NCBI GenBank assembly: GCA_022844015.1
Contig: JALHMO010000010.1
Span: 1-64,000 of the forward strand
Reading direction: 5' to 3'
Source of the DNA: Reyranella sp.
GTDB lineage: Bacteria; Pseudomonadota; Alphaproteobacteria; Reyranellales; Reyranellaceae
DNA: 64,000 bases
The position numbers were made by a program, and so were the translations under genes. The notes beneath the pieces were generated by a model that saw only the letters and a list, made by a program, of their open reading frames with translations, did not search any database and had not been told where the DNA came from. Numbering within the stretch: position 1 is the stretch's first letter; every line of letters begins with the position of its first letter. Of the stretch, positions 26,568 through 35,790 are shown in pieces.

Positions 26568-26827
26568 GCAGAGACGATGCCGACGATAGTCGATACTGAC
26601 TGTTCGACGCTTCGAGACTTACCCACAGCAGGAAGCCGACGCCTGCAGCGACGGCACGACGTCGCTGTCTTGGCCCCGGGTGCCGGCTGCGCGATCGGGT
26701 CCAGGACGAAGACCTGCGCGTCGCGTCGGCTGAGCTCGGCAACAGGATCAAGGAGCTGCGGGCCGGGTCTGGCCGGCTCGACCGGTGGAACGGCAAGACC
26801 GGCTTCGACTATCGACAGGCTCGGAGG

Positions 26828-27997
26828 TCACGCCGCGGCCGCCCATTCGGCGCAGACGACAGGGTCATTCTCGTGGCTCGAACGCCGGCGCTCGGCAACC
26901 TGATCCGGAGCGAGACGCGAGAGGGCCCATACCGCCGCGCCGCGCACCAGCGGCGACTGGTCGTCGAGCAGCCGCTCGATCGCCGGCAGGGCCGTCGCCG
27001 GCGCGGCGCTGTTGCCCAGCGCATAGGCGACATTGCGCACGAACCGGTCGCGGCCGATGCGCTTGATGGCGGTGCCGGCGAAGCGGCGGCGGAAGGCCGC
27101 GTCGTCGAGCGTCGCCAGCTCGGCAAGCGGCGGCGCCGAGAGCGCGGCGCGCGGCGCCAGCGCGGTCTCGCGTGCCTGGTGCGCATACTTGTTCCACGGG
27201 CACACCGCCAGGCAGTCGTCGCAGCCATAGATGCGATTGCCGAGCAGGGGCCTCAGCGCGCGGTCGATCGGGCCCTCGTGCTCGATCGTCAGGTAGGAGA
27301 TGCAGCGCCGCGCATCGAGCCGGTAGGGCGCTGGAAAGGCGCGCGTCGGGCAGATGTCGAGACAGGCCCGGCAGCTGCCGCAATGGTCGGTTTCGGGTGG
27401 ATCGGCAGGCAGCTCGACCGACAGCAGGATCTCCCCCAGGAACAGCCACGAGCCGAACCGGCGCGACACCAGGTTGGTGTGCTTGCCCTGCCAGCCCTGG
27501 CCGGCCGCCTGGGCCATCGGCTTCTCCATCAGGGGGGCGGTGTCGACGAAGACCTTCAGGTTATGGCGGTAGGTGTCCCAGATGAACCGCCCGAGCGCCT
27601 TGAGCTTGCTCTTCAGCACCTCGTGATAGTCGCGGCCCTGGGCATAGACGGAGATGGCCGCGCGCTCGCGCGCCTCGAGGACCGTGAGCGGATCGGCTGC
27701 GGGCGCGTAGTTGACGGCGAGCGACACCACCGTCCGGGCGTCGCGCCACAGATGTCGCGGGTCGGCGCGGGCCTCGGTGCGCTCGCCAAGCCAACCCATG
27801 TCGCCCTGCCACCCGGCGTCGACGAAGGCGGTGAGGCGCTGCAGGCGCAGGCGCCGCGCCTCCTCCGTCGGGATGGCCGGGGCGAAGCCGACGGCGTCGA
27901 AGCCCAGGCGCAAGGCCTCGGCGCGAATCGCATCGCGCAGCGCGGCCGGCGTGACCGGGCGCGGCGGGCGTTTGGGTGTCGGCGGTGTCCGCGTCAT
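26828..27997 (-). CDS. queG: Epoxyqueuosine reductase
   Basis: Makes queuosine in tRNA by reducing epoxyqueuosine, using cobalamin and two [4Fe-4S] clusters. The 389-residue protein has both ferredoxin motifs, [16 protein letters not shown] (about 204-219) and [12 protein letters not shown] (about 257-268). Upstream is [15 protein letters not shown], the B12-site region, and the C terminus carries HEAT-like repeats ([12 protein letters not shown]). The start at 27997 overlaps the queF stop (ATGA). queF then queG make an operon for the last steps of queuosine synthesis. Confidence 0.95.
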   Translation of the reverse strand: MTRTPPTPKRPPRPVTPAALRDAIRAEALRLGFDAVGFAPAIPTEEARRLRLQRLTAFVDAGWQGDMGWLGERTEARADPRHLWRDARTVVSLAVNYAPAADPLTVLEARERAAISVYAQGRDYHEVLKSKLKALGRFIWDTYRHNLKVFVDTAPLMEKPMAQAAGQGWQGKHTNLVSRRFGSWLFLGEILLSVELPADPPETDHCGSCRACLDICPTRAFPAPYRLDARRCISYLTIEHEGPIDRALRPLLGNRIYGCDDCLAVCPWNKYAHQARETALAPRAALSAPPLAELATLDDAAFRRRFAGTAIKRIGRDRFVRNVAYALGNSAAPATALPAIERLLDDQSPLVRGAAVWALSRLAPDQVAERRRSSHENDPVVCAEWAAAA

Positions 27998-28452
27998 CCC
28001 CGCCCGCGGTACGGCGCCACGCCCTGATCGGGCAGCCACAGGCCCTTGGGCGGCTCGGCGGTCTGCCAGAACACGTCGATCGGCATGCCGCCGCGCGGAT
28101 ACCAGTAGCCGCCGATGCGCAGCCAGCGCGGTGCCAGCTCCTTGGCCAGCCGCTGCCCGATCGACAGCGTGCAGCCCTCGTGAAAGTCGGCATGGTTGCG
28201 GAAGCTGCCGAGGAAAAGCTTCAGCGACTTGCTTTCCACCAGCCTGGCCCGCGGCGCGTAGTCGATGACGAGATGGGCGAAGTCGGGCTGGCCGGTCATC
28301 GGGCAGAGCGTGGTGAACTCGGGCGCCGCGAAGCGCACGAGATAGAGCGCCCGCGGAATCGGGTTGGGCACCGTCTCGAGCACCGCCTTGTCGGGCGATT
28401 CGGGCAGCCTGGCGGGCCGGCCGAGCTGGCGAAGATGTGGGTACTTGGGCAT
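27994..28452 (-). CDS. queF: NADPH-dependent 7-cyano-7-deazaguanine reductase
   Basis: Reduces preQ0 to preQ1 in the queuosine pathway. The 152-residue short-type QueF has the catalytic Cys in [15 protein letters not shown] and the acid pair in HADFHEGCT, with [17 protein letters not shown] between. The ATG at 28452 ([11 protein letters not shown]) is selected as it gives the usual length; one at 28470 would add MAYDGA. The stop overlaps the queG start. Confidence 0.95.
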   Translation of the reverse strand: MPKYPHLRQLGRPARLPESPDKAVLETVPNPIPRALYLVRFAAPEFTTLCPMTGQPDFAHLVIDYAPRARLVESKSLKLFLGSFRNHADFHEGCTLSIGQRLAKELAPRWLRIGGYWYPRGGMPIDVFWQTAEPPKGLWLPDQGVAPYRGRG

Positions 28453-28602
28453 GGCACCATCATAGGCCAAGCGGGCCGTCCTGGCTCACCGCCAAGCACG
28501 AGACAGCCACCGGCACGCCGGTCGGCCGGCCTCGCGTGAAGTTGACGGGCCACGCGACCCTGTTGGTAGTCGCGCAAGGCTGCCGATCGCTCTATTGTCG
28601 CG

Positions 28603-28620
28603 CCAGTCCGGGGGGACTGG
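28603..28620 (+). promoter_or_regulatory. Hairpin overlapping the ribosome-binding site of the binding-protein gene
   Basis: CCAGTCC (28603-28609) and GGACTGG (28614-28620) form a perfect 7-bp stem with a GGGG loop. The 3' arm runs into the Shine-Dalgarno GGAGGG at 28619-28624, 9 nt before the ATG at 28629. It could sequester the ribosome-binding site or be a protein operator. Confidence 0.45.
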
Positions 28621-28628
28621 AGGGTTTC

Positions 28629-30200
28629 ATGGTGTTTCCGAGTCGTCGTGCCGTTCTCACGCTTGCCGCCGTGCTGGCCTTTGCCGCACCGGCCGCCGCG
28701 CAACAGACGCTCAGGGTGGCGTTGCATTCGGATCTCAAGATCGTCGATCCGGTGTGGACCACGGCGCTGATCTCCACCCATCACGGCTACATGATCTACG
28801 ACACGCTTTTCGCGCTCGACGAGAAGCTCGAGGTCAAGCCGCAGATGGTCGACAAGTGGGAGGTCTCGCCCGACAAGCTCACCTGGACCTTCACCCTGCG
28901 CGATGGCCTGGAATGGCACGACGGCAAGCCGGTGACGGCGGAGGATTGCGTCGCCTCGATCAAGCGCTGGGGCGCCAAGGATTCGATGGGCCAGAAGCTG
29001 ATGGGCGTGATCGCCGATCTCTCCGCGCCCGATGCCAGGACCATCAAGATGGTGCTGAAGCAGCCCTACGGGCTGGTGCTGCAGACGCTCGGCAAGTCGA
29101 GCTCGAACGTGCCGTTCATGATGCCCAAGGCCATCGCCAGCACCGATCCCAACACCCAGATCACCGAGTCGATCGGCTCGGGCCCGTTCATCTTCAAGAA
29201 GGACGAATGGAAGGCGGGCGAGAAGGCGGTCTACGTCAAGAACCCCAAGTACAAGCCGCGCGCCGAGCCGGCCTCGGGCCTGGCCGGCGGCAAGGTCGCC
29301 AAGGTCGATCGCGTCGAATGGATGACGATTCCCGACCAGCAGACCCAGGTCAACGCGCTGATCGGCGGCGAGGTCGACCTGGTCGAGATCGTACCGCCTG
29401 ACCTGCTGCCGCTGCTGGCCAAGGAAAAGAACATCAAGACCACGATCGTCAATCGCGGCGGGCGCCAGTACGCCATGCGCTTCAATACGCTCACCAAGCC
29501 GTTCGACAATCCCAAGGTGCGCCAGGCCGTCCTCTATGCGCTGGGGCAGAAGGAGTTCCTCGAGGCCAATGTCGGGAACCCCGAGTTCTTCCGCGAGTGC
29601 AAGTCGCTGTTCCCGTGCGGCTCGCCGCTCGAATCGACCAAGGGATGGGAGGACAAGCTCTCGGGCAACGTCGCCAAGGGCAAGGAGCTGCTCGCCGCCT
29701 CGGGCTACGACGGCACGCCCGCGGTGCTCCTGCACCAGACCGACACCGCCGGCCACAACAACCTCGCCACCGTGGGCAAGGCCCAGCTCGAGAAGATCGG
29801 CCTCAAGGTCGACCTGCAGCCGATGGACTGGCAGACCCTGGTGACGCGGCGCGCCAAGAAGGACCCGATCGACAAGGGCGGCTGGAGCGCGTTCTTCACG
29901 TCCTGGGGTGCGCCCGACATCCTGAACCCGGTGTCGGCCGCCTTCCTCAACGCCGCGTGCGACAAGGCGACCTTCGGCTGGCCGTGCGACGAGGCGCTCG
30001 AGAAGCTGCGCGATGCCTTCGCCTCGGAGACCGATCCGGCCAAGCAGAAGGCAATCGCCGAGCAGGTTCAGCTGCGTGTGCTCGAGTATCCCACCCACGC
30101 CCCGCTCGGCCAGTTCACCACGCCGACGGCGCACCGCACCAACCTCAGTGGCCTCCTGCACACGCCGTCGCTGGCGCTGTGGAACATCGAGAAGAAGTAG
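28629..30200 (+). CDS. ABC transporter peptide/solute-binding protein (family 5)
   Basis: A 523-residue exported protein: signal MVFPSRRAVLTLAAVLAFAAPAAAQ, then TLRVALHSDLKIVDPVWTTALIS, the SBP_bac_5 opening, with YDTLFALDEKLEVKPQMVDKWE following. It delivers a peptide, opine or related ligand to an inner-membrane ABC permease. No permease or ATPase gene lies beside it, so it is an orphan binding protein here. The start is fixed by GGAGGG 5-10 nt upstream. Confidence 0.92.
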   Translation: MVFPSRRAVLTLAAVLAFAAPAAAQQTLRVALHSDLKIVDPVWTTALISTHHGYMIYDTLFALDEKLEVKPQMVDKWEVSPDKLTWTFTLRDGLEWHDGKPVTAEDCVASIKRWGAKDSMGQKLMGVIADLSAPDARTIKMVLKQPYGLVLQTLGKSSSNVPFMMPKAIASTDPNTQITESIGSGPFIFKKDEWKAGEKAVYVKNPKYKPRAEPASGLAGGKVAKVDRVEWMTIPDQQTQVNALIGGEVDLVEIVPPDLLPLLAKEKNIKTTIVNRGGRQYAMRFNTLTKPFDNPKVRQAVLYALGQKEFLEANVGNPEFFRECKSLFPCGSPLESTKGWEDKLSGNVAKGKELLAASGYDGTPAVLLHQTDTAGHNNLATVGKAQLEKIGLKVDLQPMDWQTLVTRRAKKDPIDKGGWSAFFTSWGAPDILNPVSAAFLNAACDKATFGWPCDEALEKLRDAFASETDPAKQKAIAEQVQLRVLEYPTHAPLGQFTTPTAHRTNLSGLLHTPSLALWNIEKK

Positions 30201-30852
30201 TCACTCGCGCCGCAGACCGGTGAGCTCGATGATGCGGCGATACCGGGCCGTGTCGCGTGCGACCTGGTCTGCGATCTCGTGGGCGCTGCCCGGCATCGGC
30301 CGCAGGCCGATCGCTTCCAGCTTCTTCGCCATCTCCGGCTTGCGGCCGAGGTCGTTGGCGGCCTCGTTCAGTCGCGCGACGGCGGCGGTCGGCGTGCCCT
30401 TGGGCGCGACCAGGACGTTCCAGGTGTAGCCCATGAAGTCGGCGAATCCGGTCTGCTTGGCGACCGTCGGCAGGTCGGGCAGGCCGGGCAGCCGGCCGTT
30501 GCCGGCGGCCAGCGCCCGGAGCTTGCTGGCCTTGACCAGGCCCAGCGCGCTCGCCGCGCCGGCGAGGGCGATGTCGACCTCGCCGTTGGCCACCGCGGCG
30601 ACCGCCTGGCTGTCGCCGGGGAACGGCACGTGGAACAGCTTGATGCCGGCCGGCATCGCGAGGTGCTCGATCATCAGCTGCTGCGGGCCGGCGACGCCGG
30701 CCGAGCTGTAGGTGATCTTAGGTGGCACCACCCGGCGTGAACGGCACGACCAGGCGAACGACGCGGTCGGGATAGGATTGCGCCCCGGCTGTACGGCCAA
30801 AGGCGAGGGGAAGCGTCGGCGCGAGGGCGAGCGTGGTGCGGCGGGTGATCAT
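30201..30852 (-). pseudogene. Broken Bug-type (TctC) periplasmic receptor gene
   Basis: The 5' part (start 30852) gives MITRRTTLALAPTLPLAFGR and SYPDRVVRLVVPFTPGGAT, then a stop at 30718. The rest reads in another frame from PPKITYSSAGVAGPQQLMIEH to ELTGLRRE. An intact Bug protein has roughly 110 residues between these two blocks (the ligand-binding loop region). So an internal deletion of ~300 nt plus a frame change at 30718-30725 has inactivated it. Its ATG overlaps the stop of the acyl-CoA dehydrogenase, showing it was once co-transcribed with it. Confidence 0.85.
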
Positions 30853-32630
30853 GCGCCTCTCCCGTCCGAGACCAGGGCGCTGGCGCGGTCGAGCGCGATC
30901 GGCCCATCGGCCAGAAGCAGGATCTCCGCCCCGTCTTGCCAGTCGTCGTTCACCGGCATGGCGAGCGGGTGTGGCGGATCGAGGCGATGCTCGACCACGA
31001 AGCGCGACATCACCAGGCGGCGCGCATCGCCGCCCGCCGCTGCGATCCGGCACCCTTCCCAGGCCAGCAGGACCGCCGACAGCACGTTGTAGAGCGCGCT
31101 GGTGGCGAGGCGCGCGTGCTTCTCGCGTGCCGGATCGGCGGCGACGTGCCGGGCGAAGTCGATCGTGCGGTCGACGAGGCTTTGCAGGCGCTCGCGGTAG
31201 GATGTCGGCAGCCCGTCGGCCTCGCCCAGCAGGCGATGCAGCTCCGCCCGCAGCGCGCCGTCGGCGTGCGCCTTGGCGATCGCCCGGCGCACGACGTCGA
31301 TGGCGTTGATGACGCTGGTGCCCTCCCAAAACACCGGGATGAACGAGTCGCGCAGCAGGCGGGCATTGACCCAGTCCTCGATCACGCCGTTGCCGCCGCG
31401 GATCTCGATCGCCTTGCCGGTCGCCGCCACGTTGTCGCGGTTGCTGCGCATCTTGATCACCGGGGTGACGATGCGCAGCAGCCCGAGAGCGCTGTTCGAG
31501 CCTTGCTCGGCGCGGCGCAGCAGGTCGCCGCCGTAGCTCGCGGTCGACAGGGCCTGCTCGGCCGGGATCAGCACCTGGAGGAGCTGCCGCCGCATCAGCG
31601 GCTGGTCGAGCGCGGGGCGGCCGAACAGGCGGCGGCTGCGCGCGAAGGCGAGCGATTCGTGCAGCGCCCGCCGCATCGTCGCCGCCGCGCGCATGCCATG
31701 CGACAGGCGCGACATGTTCACCTGGTCGAGCAGAATCTCGAGCCCCTGGCGGCGCTCGCCCAGCATGCAGGCGAGCGCGCCTTCGTAGACGATCTCGCCG
31801 CTCGCCAGCGACCTGCTACCCATCTTGTCCTTGAGGCGCACGATGCGATAGGCGTTGCGCGTGCCGTCGTCGAGGTCGCGCGGCACGACGAAGGCGGTGA
31901 GGCCGGCAGTGCCCGGCGGATCGCCCTCGATGCGCGCCAGCAGCACGGCGACGCCGCAGTCGGCGTTGGAGCAGAACCACTTGTCGCCGTGCAGCCGCCA
32001 GTGCGCGCCGTCGGCGACGGCGCGCAGCTCGTTGGCGCCGACGTCCGAGCCGCCTGCCTTCTCGGTCATGAACTGCGCGCCCTGCAGCAGCTCGGCCGGA
32101 TCGAGCGAGATCATGCGCCGGCCGTATTTCTCGCGCAGCTCGGCCGAGCCGTAGCGCAGCACCAGCATGGCGGCGAGCTCGGTGACGGCGAGCGGGCACA
32201 TCAGGCCGAACTCGGCCTGCGAGAACAGGTAGTGCAGCGCGAACTTGACGGGCGGCGAGACGCCGGTCGGCCAGCCCAGGATCGGCCGGTGCGGCGCGGC
32301 GTGCAGGCCGAGCTCGAAGAAGCCGATGCGCTCCATCTCGCGATACGCCGGATGGTGCTCGATCCATTGCACGTCGCGGCCGAAGCGGTCGCGATGGTGC
32401 AGCACCGGCGGATGCTTGTCGGCGAGGGCGGCCCAGCGGTCGAGGTCGCCGCCGGCCAGCGCGCCCAGCCGATCGAGGTGCGGCCAGAAATGCGCCCGCT
32501 CCTCGCGCGTGAGGTAGAGCGCCAGCAGGTCGCGAAAGCCCGGATCGGCGCGAAACAGGTTGAGGCCGCGGCTGTCGCCGCCGACGTGATCCGAGCCGCG
32601 CGGCGGCGCGGTGAGCACTTGTCCATCCAT
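30849..32630 (-). CDS. Acyl-CoA dehydrogenase, AidB-like long form
   Basis: The 593-residue protein is longer than ordinary acyl-CoA dehydrogenases, with an extra ~150-residue N-terminal region and a long helical C terminus, like AidB and DUF-extended relatives. FAD-domain motifs include LLQGAQFMTEKAGGSDVGAN and GDKWFCSNADCGVAVLLARI. LFGRPALDQPLMRRQLL, IEIRGGNGVIEDWVNARLLRDSFIPVFWEGTSVIN near 430 is the AidB-type end. It starts with GGGAGG 8 nt upstream and is divergent from the LysR regulator. Confidence 0.88.
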   Translation of the reverse strand: MDGQVLTAPPRGSDHVGGDSRGLNLFRADPGFRDLLALYLTREERAHFWPHLDRLGALAGGDLDRWAALADKHPPVLHHRDRFGRDVQWIEHHPAYREMERIGFFELGLHAAPHRPILGWPTGVSPPVKFALHYLFSQAEFGLMCPLAVTELAAMLVLRYGSAELREKYGRRMISLDPAELLQGAQFMTEKAGGSDVGANELRAVADGAHWRLHGDKWFCSNADCGVAVLLARIEGDPPGTAGLTAFVVPRDLDDGTRNAYRIVRLKDKMGSRSLASGEIVYEGALACMLGERRQGLEILLDQVNMSRLSHGMRAAATMRRALHESLAFARSRRLFGRPALDQPLMRRQLLQVLIPAEQALSTASYGGDLLRRAEQGSNSALGLLRIVTPVIKMRSNRDNVAATGKAIEIRGGNGVIEDWVNARLLRDSFIPVFWEGTSVINAIDVVRRAIAKAHADGALRAELHRLLGEADGLPTSYRERLQSLVDRTIDFARHVAADPAREKHARLATSALYNVLSAVLLAWEGCRIAAAGGDARRLVMSRFVVEHRLDPPHPLAMPVNDDWQDGAEILLLADGPIALDRASALVSDGRGA

Positions 32631-32731
32631 TCGTGTTGCCTCCCGTCGGCCGAGAGATGGCCGTGGACGCGGTCGGCGACAAACGATTTAATCGGCATGA
32701 GATTTGAGTTTTTATCAAAACGCGGCAGCCG

Positions 32732-33685
32732 ATGCGCGACGACTATCCACCTCTGAACGGGCTCAGGAGCTTCGTCGAGGCTGGCCGGGAGTTGAGTTTC
32801 TCTCGCGCAGCCGACCGGCTCGGCGTGACGCCCGGCGCGGTCAGCCGCATGGTGCGCAAGCTCGAGCAGCATCTCGGCGTCAGGCTGCTCGACCGGACGG
32901 CGCATGGCCTGGTGCTGACCGGGCAGGGCGAGCTCTATTTCCGCGACGTCGTGGGCCCGCTGACGGCCGTGGGCGCGGCGACCCGCCGGCTCGCCGTCGC
33001 CCGCAATCCCAGACGCATCGTCGTCGCCTGCTACCCGACCTTCGCGGCGCGCTGGCTGCTGCCGCGCTGGAGCCGCTTCTTCGATCGCCATCCCGAGATC
33101 GACGTGCAACTCGCGACGTCGCTCACCGACATCGACTTCGCGCGCGACGACGGCATCGACATCGCCGTCCGCCTGGGGCGCGACGACGAGCTCGGCCAGC
33201 CGGTCACGGGGCTCGTGCGCGAGAAGCTGCTGGAGATCGAGACCATGCCGGTCTGTGCGCCCCGGCTGTTCGCGGGGTGCCGGACCGAGATCCGCCGCGT
33301 CGAGCGCCTCTCGGGGCAGGTGCTGGTGCATTCCAGGCCGCTGCCCGGCGAGTGGCGATCATGGCTCGCGGCCTATGCCGCTGCCGCGCGCGACGACGAT
33401 CTCGGGCGCGCATTGCGCGCCGTGGATCCGGCGCGCGGGCCGGACTTCGAGACTCTCAATCTCAGCTTCCAGGCGGCGGCCGAGGGTATCGGCGTCGCCG
33501 TCGGCATCGCCGCCTTTGCCGAAAGCGAGCTCGCCGGCGGCACGCTGGTCGCTCCCTTCGCCTTCCGGCGGCGCAGCAACCGCCATTTCCATGTCGTGTC
33601 GCGGGCCGGCGGCGCCAATACGCGCGCCGTCGGCCTCTATCGCCGCTGGCTCGCCGAGGAGGCGCGCCGCGTCAGTCGAGCCTGA
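32732..33685 (+). CDS. LysR-family regulator, GcvA-like
   Basis: A 317-residue LysR protein: helix-turn-helix in LSFSRAADRLGVTPGAVSRMVRKLE (about 22-46) and the two-lobe effector domain ending FHVVSRAGGANTRAVGLYRRWL. The GcvA subgroup is indicated by LNGLRSFVEAGRELSFSRAA and the AVSR/VRKLE helix. It is divergent from the AidB-like dehydrogenase with ~100 nt between. An A/T-rich stretch (32685-32720) holds GATTTAATC and TTTTTATC, likely shared promoter/operator. It overlaps the metallo-lactamase end by 14 nt. Confidence 0.9.
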   Translation: MRDDYPPLNGLRSFVEAGRELSFSRAADRLGVTPGAVSRMVRKLEQHLGVRLLDRTAHGLVLTGQGELYFRDVVGPLTAVGAATRRLAVARNPRRIVVACYPTFAARWLLPRWSRFFDRHPEIDVQLATSLTDIDFARDDGIDIAVRLGRDDELGQPVTGLVREKLLEIETMPVCAPRLFAGCRTEIRRVERLSGQVLVHSRPLPGEWRSWLAAYAAAARDDDLGRALRAVDPARGPDFETLNLSFQAAAEGIGVAVGIAAFAESELAGGTLVAPFAFRRRSNRHFHVVSRAGGANTRAVGLYRRWLAEEARRVSRA

Positions 33686-34487
33686 CGCTGATGCCTTCCA
33701 GGCCGGGCTTCGACACCGGGAAGCGCTTCATCACCTCGGCATCGTGGCCGGGGATCACCATGTCGACGTGGCCGTCGGCCAGCTTCTGGAGCTTGTCGTA
33801 GCCCGCCAGCATGTCGGCCACGGAGAAGACGATCGAGAACAGCTTCCTGTCGCGGATGCCCCAGTAGTAATGGCTGGCGTCGGAGGCCAGCACCAGCCAG
33901 CCGTTGCGCGTCATCACCCGCACCGACTGGATGCCCATCGTGTGGCCGCCGATCAGGTGCACCGAGAGGCCGGGCTGGATCTCCTCGTCGCCGTCGTGGA
34001 ACACCACGCGCTCGCCGTAGACGGCGCGCACGATGCCGACGATGTCCTCGACCTCGAAGGCGTGGCGGAACGTGCCGTGGCACATGTGCCGGCCGGTGGC
34101 GAACTGCATCTCCTTGTCCTGCAGGTGGAAGCGCGCCTTGGGGAAGCGGTCCCAGTTGCCGACATGGTCGTAGTGCAGATGGGTGATGACGACGTCCTCG
34201 ACCGTTTTGGCGTCGATGTCGAGATGGGCGAGCAGGTCGGCCGGGTTGGTCTTGACCTCGCGGCCGCGCTTCTTGCCGATCTGGGCGTTGAAGCCGGTGT
34301 CGATGACCACGGGCTTGCCGCCGATCGCGCGGTTGCCGCTCTCGTCGAGCGGGATCGCCACCCAGACGAAGTAATCCATCGGAAAGTCGGCGTCGTGCGG
34401 GTCCGGCGTGATCTGCACTTCCCAGGCCTTGCGCGGCAGGTGGGCATATTTGATCGCATGCACCTCATAGATGGGTGTCGAACGCAT
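33672..34487 (-). CDS. MBL-fold hydrolase, N-acyl homoserine lactonase-like
   Basis: The 271-residue metallo-beta-lactamase fold has the metal motif THLHYDHVGN (about 98-107), a downstream GGHTMG and DASHYYW, and the final IPGHD. This order is typical of AiiA/AttM-type lactonases and related quinolone or esterase enzymes. The ATG at 34487 has GAAGGA 7-12 nt upstream; the longer frame to 34529 is rejected. It is convergent with LysR and overlaps it by 14 nt. Substrate unproven. Confidence 0.85.
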   Translation of the reverse strand: MRSTPIYEVHAIKYAHLPRKAWEVQITPDPHDADFPMDYFVWVAIPLDESGNRAIGGKPVVIDTGFNAQIGKKRGREVKTNPADLLAHLDIDAKTVEDVVITHLHYDHVGNWDRFPKARFHLQDKEMQFATGRHMCHGTFRHAFEVEDIVGIVRAVYGERVVFHDGDEEIQPGLSVHLIGGHTMGIQSVRVMTRNGWLVLASDASHYYWGIRDRKLFSIVFSVADMLAGYDKLQKLADGHVDMVIPGHDAEVMKRFPVSKPGLEGISVRLD

Positions 34488-34598
34488 TAATGTTTCCTTC
34501 CCGATGGGTATGGCGCGGGAGGGTAGCAAGAAGGCCGGCCGCCACGCTATAGTGTGCGCATGGCCCTACGGGACTTCCCTGGTCGGCGAATTAGCACC

Positions 34599-34619
34599 CC
34601 GGTTTGCGCTGCAAACCGG
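34599..34619 (+). promoter_or_regulatory. Perfect hairpin in the leader of the ACT protein gene
   Basis: CCGGTTTGC (34599-34607) and GCAAACCGG (34611-34619) are perfect inverted repeats with a GCT loop. The hairpin lies between a TATAGT -10-like box (34548-34553) and the GAGGGAG ribosome-binding site near 34642. No U-tract follows, so an operator or leader structure is more likely than a terminator. Confidence 0.5.
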
Positions 34620-34656
34620 ACCGTCGCTGTTCGCCTGTCCTCGAGGGAGTCGTTCC

Positions 34657-34941
34657 ATGGCCACTATGCCGTCTACCGCCGCGCCGTCTACCGCCGTCCT
34701 GGCGCTCAAGCGTAATCACACCACCGTCCGCTACTGTTTCGAGGCCGACGCCGAGCCCGCCGTGCTGCCGCGCGCGCTCGAGTTGCTCGCCAAGCGCGGC
34801 CTCGTGCCGGCCCGCGTCTTCGCCCAGGCCGACGACGATCTCCTGTCGGTCGAGATCGAGGTCGAGGGCCTCGCCACCGACGTCGCCGACCATGTCGGCC
34901 GCTGCCTGTCGCAGATCGTGGGGGTGAGGCAGGTGTTTTAG
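34657..34941 (+). CDS. Standalone ACT-like domain protein (acetolactate-synthase small-subunit-like)
   Basis: A 94-residue protein, MATMPSTAAPSTAVLALKRN followed by TVRYCFEADAEPAVLPRALELLAKRGLVPARVF and DDDLLSVEIEVEGLA. The beta-alpha-beta-beta-alpha-beta pattern fits a single ACT domain of the IlvM/IlvN kind. Its partner enzyme is not adjacent, so the ligand (a branched-chain amino acid in family members) is uncertain. The start has a clear GAGGGAG 9 nt upstream. Length is typical for a lone regulatory subunit. Confidence 0.7.
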   Translation: MATMPSTAAPSTAVLALKRNHTTVRYCFEADAEPAVLPRALELLAKRGLVPARVFAQADDDLLSVEIEVEGLATDVADHVGRCLSQIVGVRQVF

Positions 34942-34961
34942 CCGCGTGATCAGTCTGACAA

Positions 34962-35072
34962 ACACCTCACCCTGAGGAGGGCGCGCAGCGCCCGTCTCGA
35001 AGGGTGGGGTGAATCGCAGCTGTTGCCCATCCTTCGAGACGCGCCCTTCGGTCGCTCCTCAGGATGAGGATT
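34962..35072. repeat. Uncapped B-type palindrome
   Basis: CCTCACCCTGAGGAGGGCGC (34968-34987), with CTCGAAGGGT, is inverted at CCATCCTTCGAGACGCGCCC (35030-35049) through CTCCTCAGGATGAGG. Caps are missing here, unlike at 7850, 11131 and 62033. It fills most of the gap between the ACT gene and the racemase-like gene. Confidence 0.8.
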
Positions 35073-35079
35073 TCTTCGC

Positions 35080-35769
35080 TCAGTCTTTCGTCAGCCGCTC
35101 GACGACGGAGTCGATATGCAGGCGGGCGACGTCGATCGCGGGGAAGCCGGCATTCTCCTCGGTGAAGATCACCGCGAGGTCGGTGCCGGCGAGCAGGATC
35201 GACTCGACGCCGTCGCGGCGCTGCAGGTCGGCCGCGATGCGGCGCAGGCCCGCGGTGTCGTCGTCGTCGCCCCGCTGCGTGTCGAGCAGGCGCTGGTAGG
35301 CTTGGCCGACGAAGGCGATCTCGTCGGGCCTGGGCTTCACGATCTCGACGTCGGGCGCGTGCTGCGCCAGCTGGCCCCACAGGCTGCCCTGCATGGTGAA
35401 GGTCGTGCCGAACAGCGCCACGCGGCGGAGCCGGCGCGCCTGCAGCTCGGCGCCGATCGTCGCCACGATGTCGATCATCGGCACGGGCGAGCGCGCGACG
35501 ATGCGGTCGATGCAGATGTGCGGGGTCACGGCAGGAAGCGCCGCTGCCGTCGCGCCGGCGCGCGCCAGGCGCTCGATGAAGGCGAGCAGGTAGTCGGCCA
35601 GTGCGTCGAGCTGGCCGGCGCGCACGAAACCCTGGCCCTTGTCGACGTCGGCATGGACGAATACGAGATCGGGCACGACACCCCGCGCTTTGCACTGCGC
35701 GGTGATCCGCTCGTAGTAGTCGACCGTGGCGCCGACGCCCAATCCGCCGACGATGCCGACGCATGCCAT
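35080..35769 (-). CDS. Aspartate/glutamate racemase family protein lacking both catalytic cysteines
   Basis: The 229-residue protein has the two-domain racemase fold opening (MACVGIVGGLGVGATVDYY). The first active-site segment reads ALPAVTPHICIDRI (about 77-90) in place of the usual xCNTxH. The second reads SILLAGTDLAVIF (about 191-203) in place of GCTEI. So neither cysteine needed for racemisation is present. It is unlikely to be a conventional PLP-independent racemase. It may be a decarboxylase-like or ligand-binding derivative. It ends close to a repeat and lies 22 nt downstream of the GST gene. Confidence 0.8.
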   Translation of the reverse strand: MACVGIVGGLGVGATVDYYERITAQCKARGVVPDLVFVHADVDKGQGFVRAGQLDALADYLLAFIERLARAGATAAALPAVTPHICIDRIVARSPVPMIDIVATIGAELQARRLRRVALFGTTFTMQGSLWGQLAQHAPDVEIVKPRPDEIAFVGQAYQRLLDTQRGDDDDTAGLRRIAADLQRRDGVESILLAGTDLAVIFTEENAGFPAIDVARLHIDSVVERLTKD

Positions 35770-35790
35770 GATCTGCCTCGCGCTCGCGCC

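Noticed and set aside
26568-26827. Possible small gene between the oxygenase and queG
   Set aside because: A weak frame reading RVQDEDLRVASAELGNR exists but has no start, no ribosome-binding site and no recognisable family; left as a non-coding gap.
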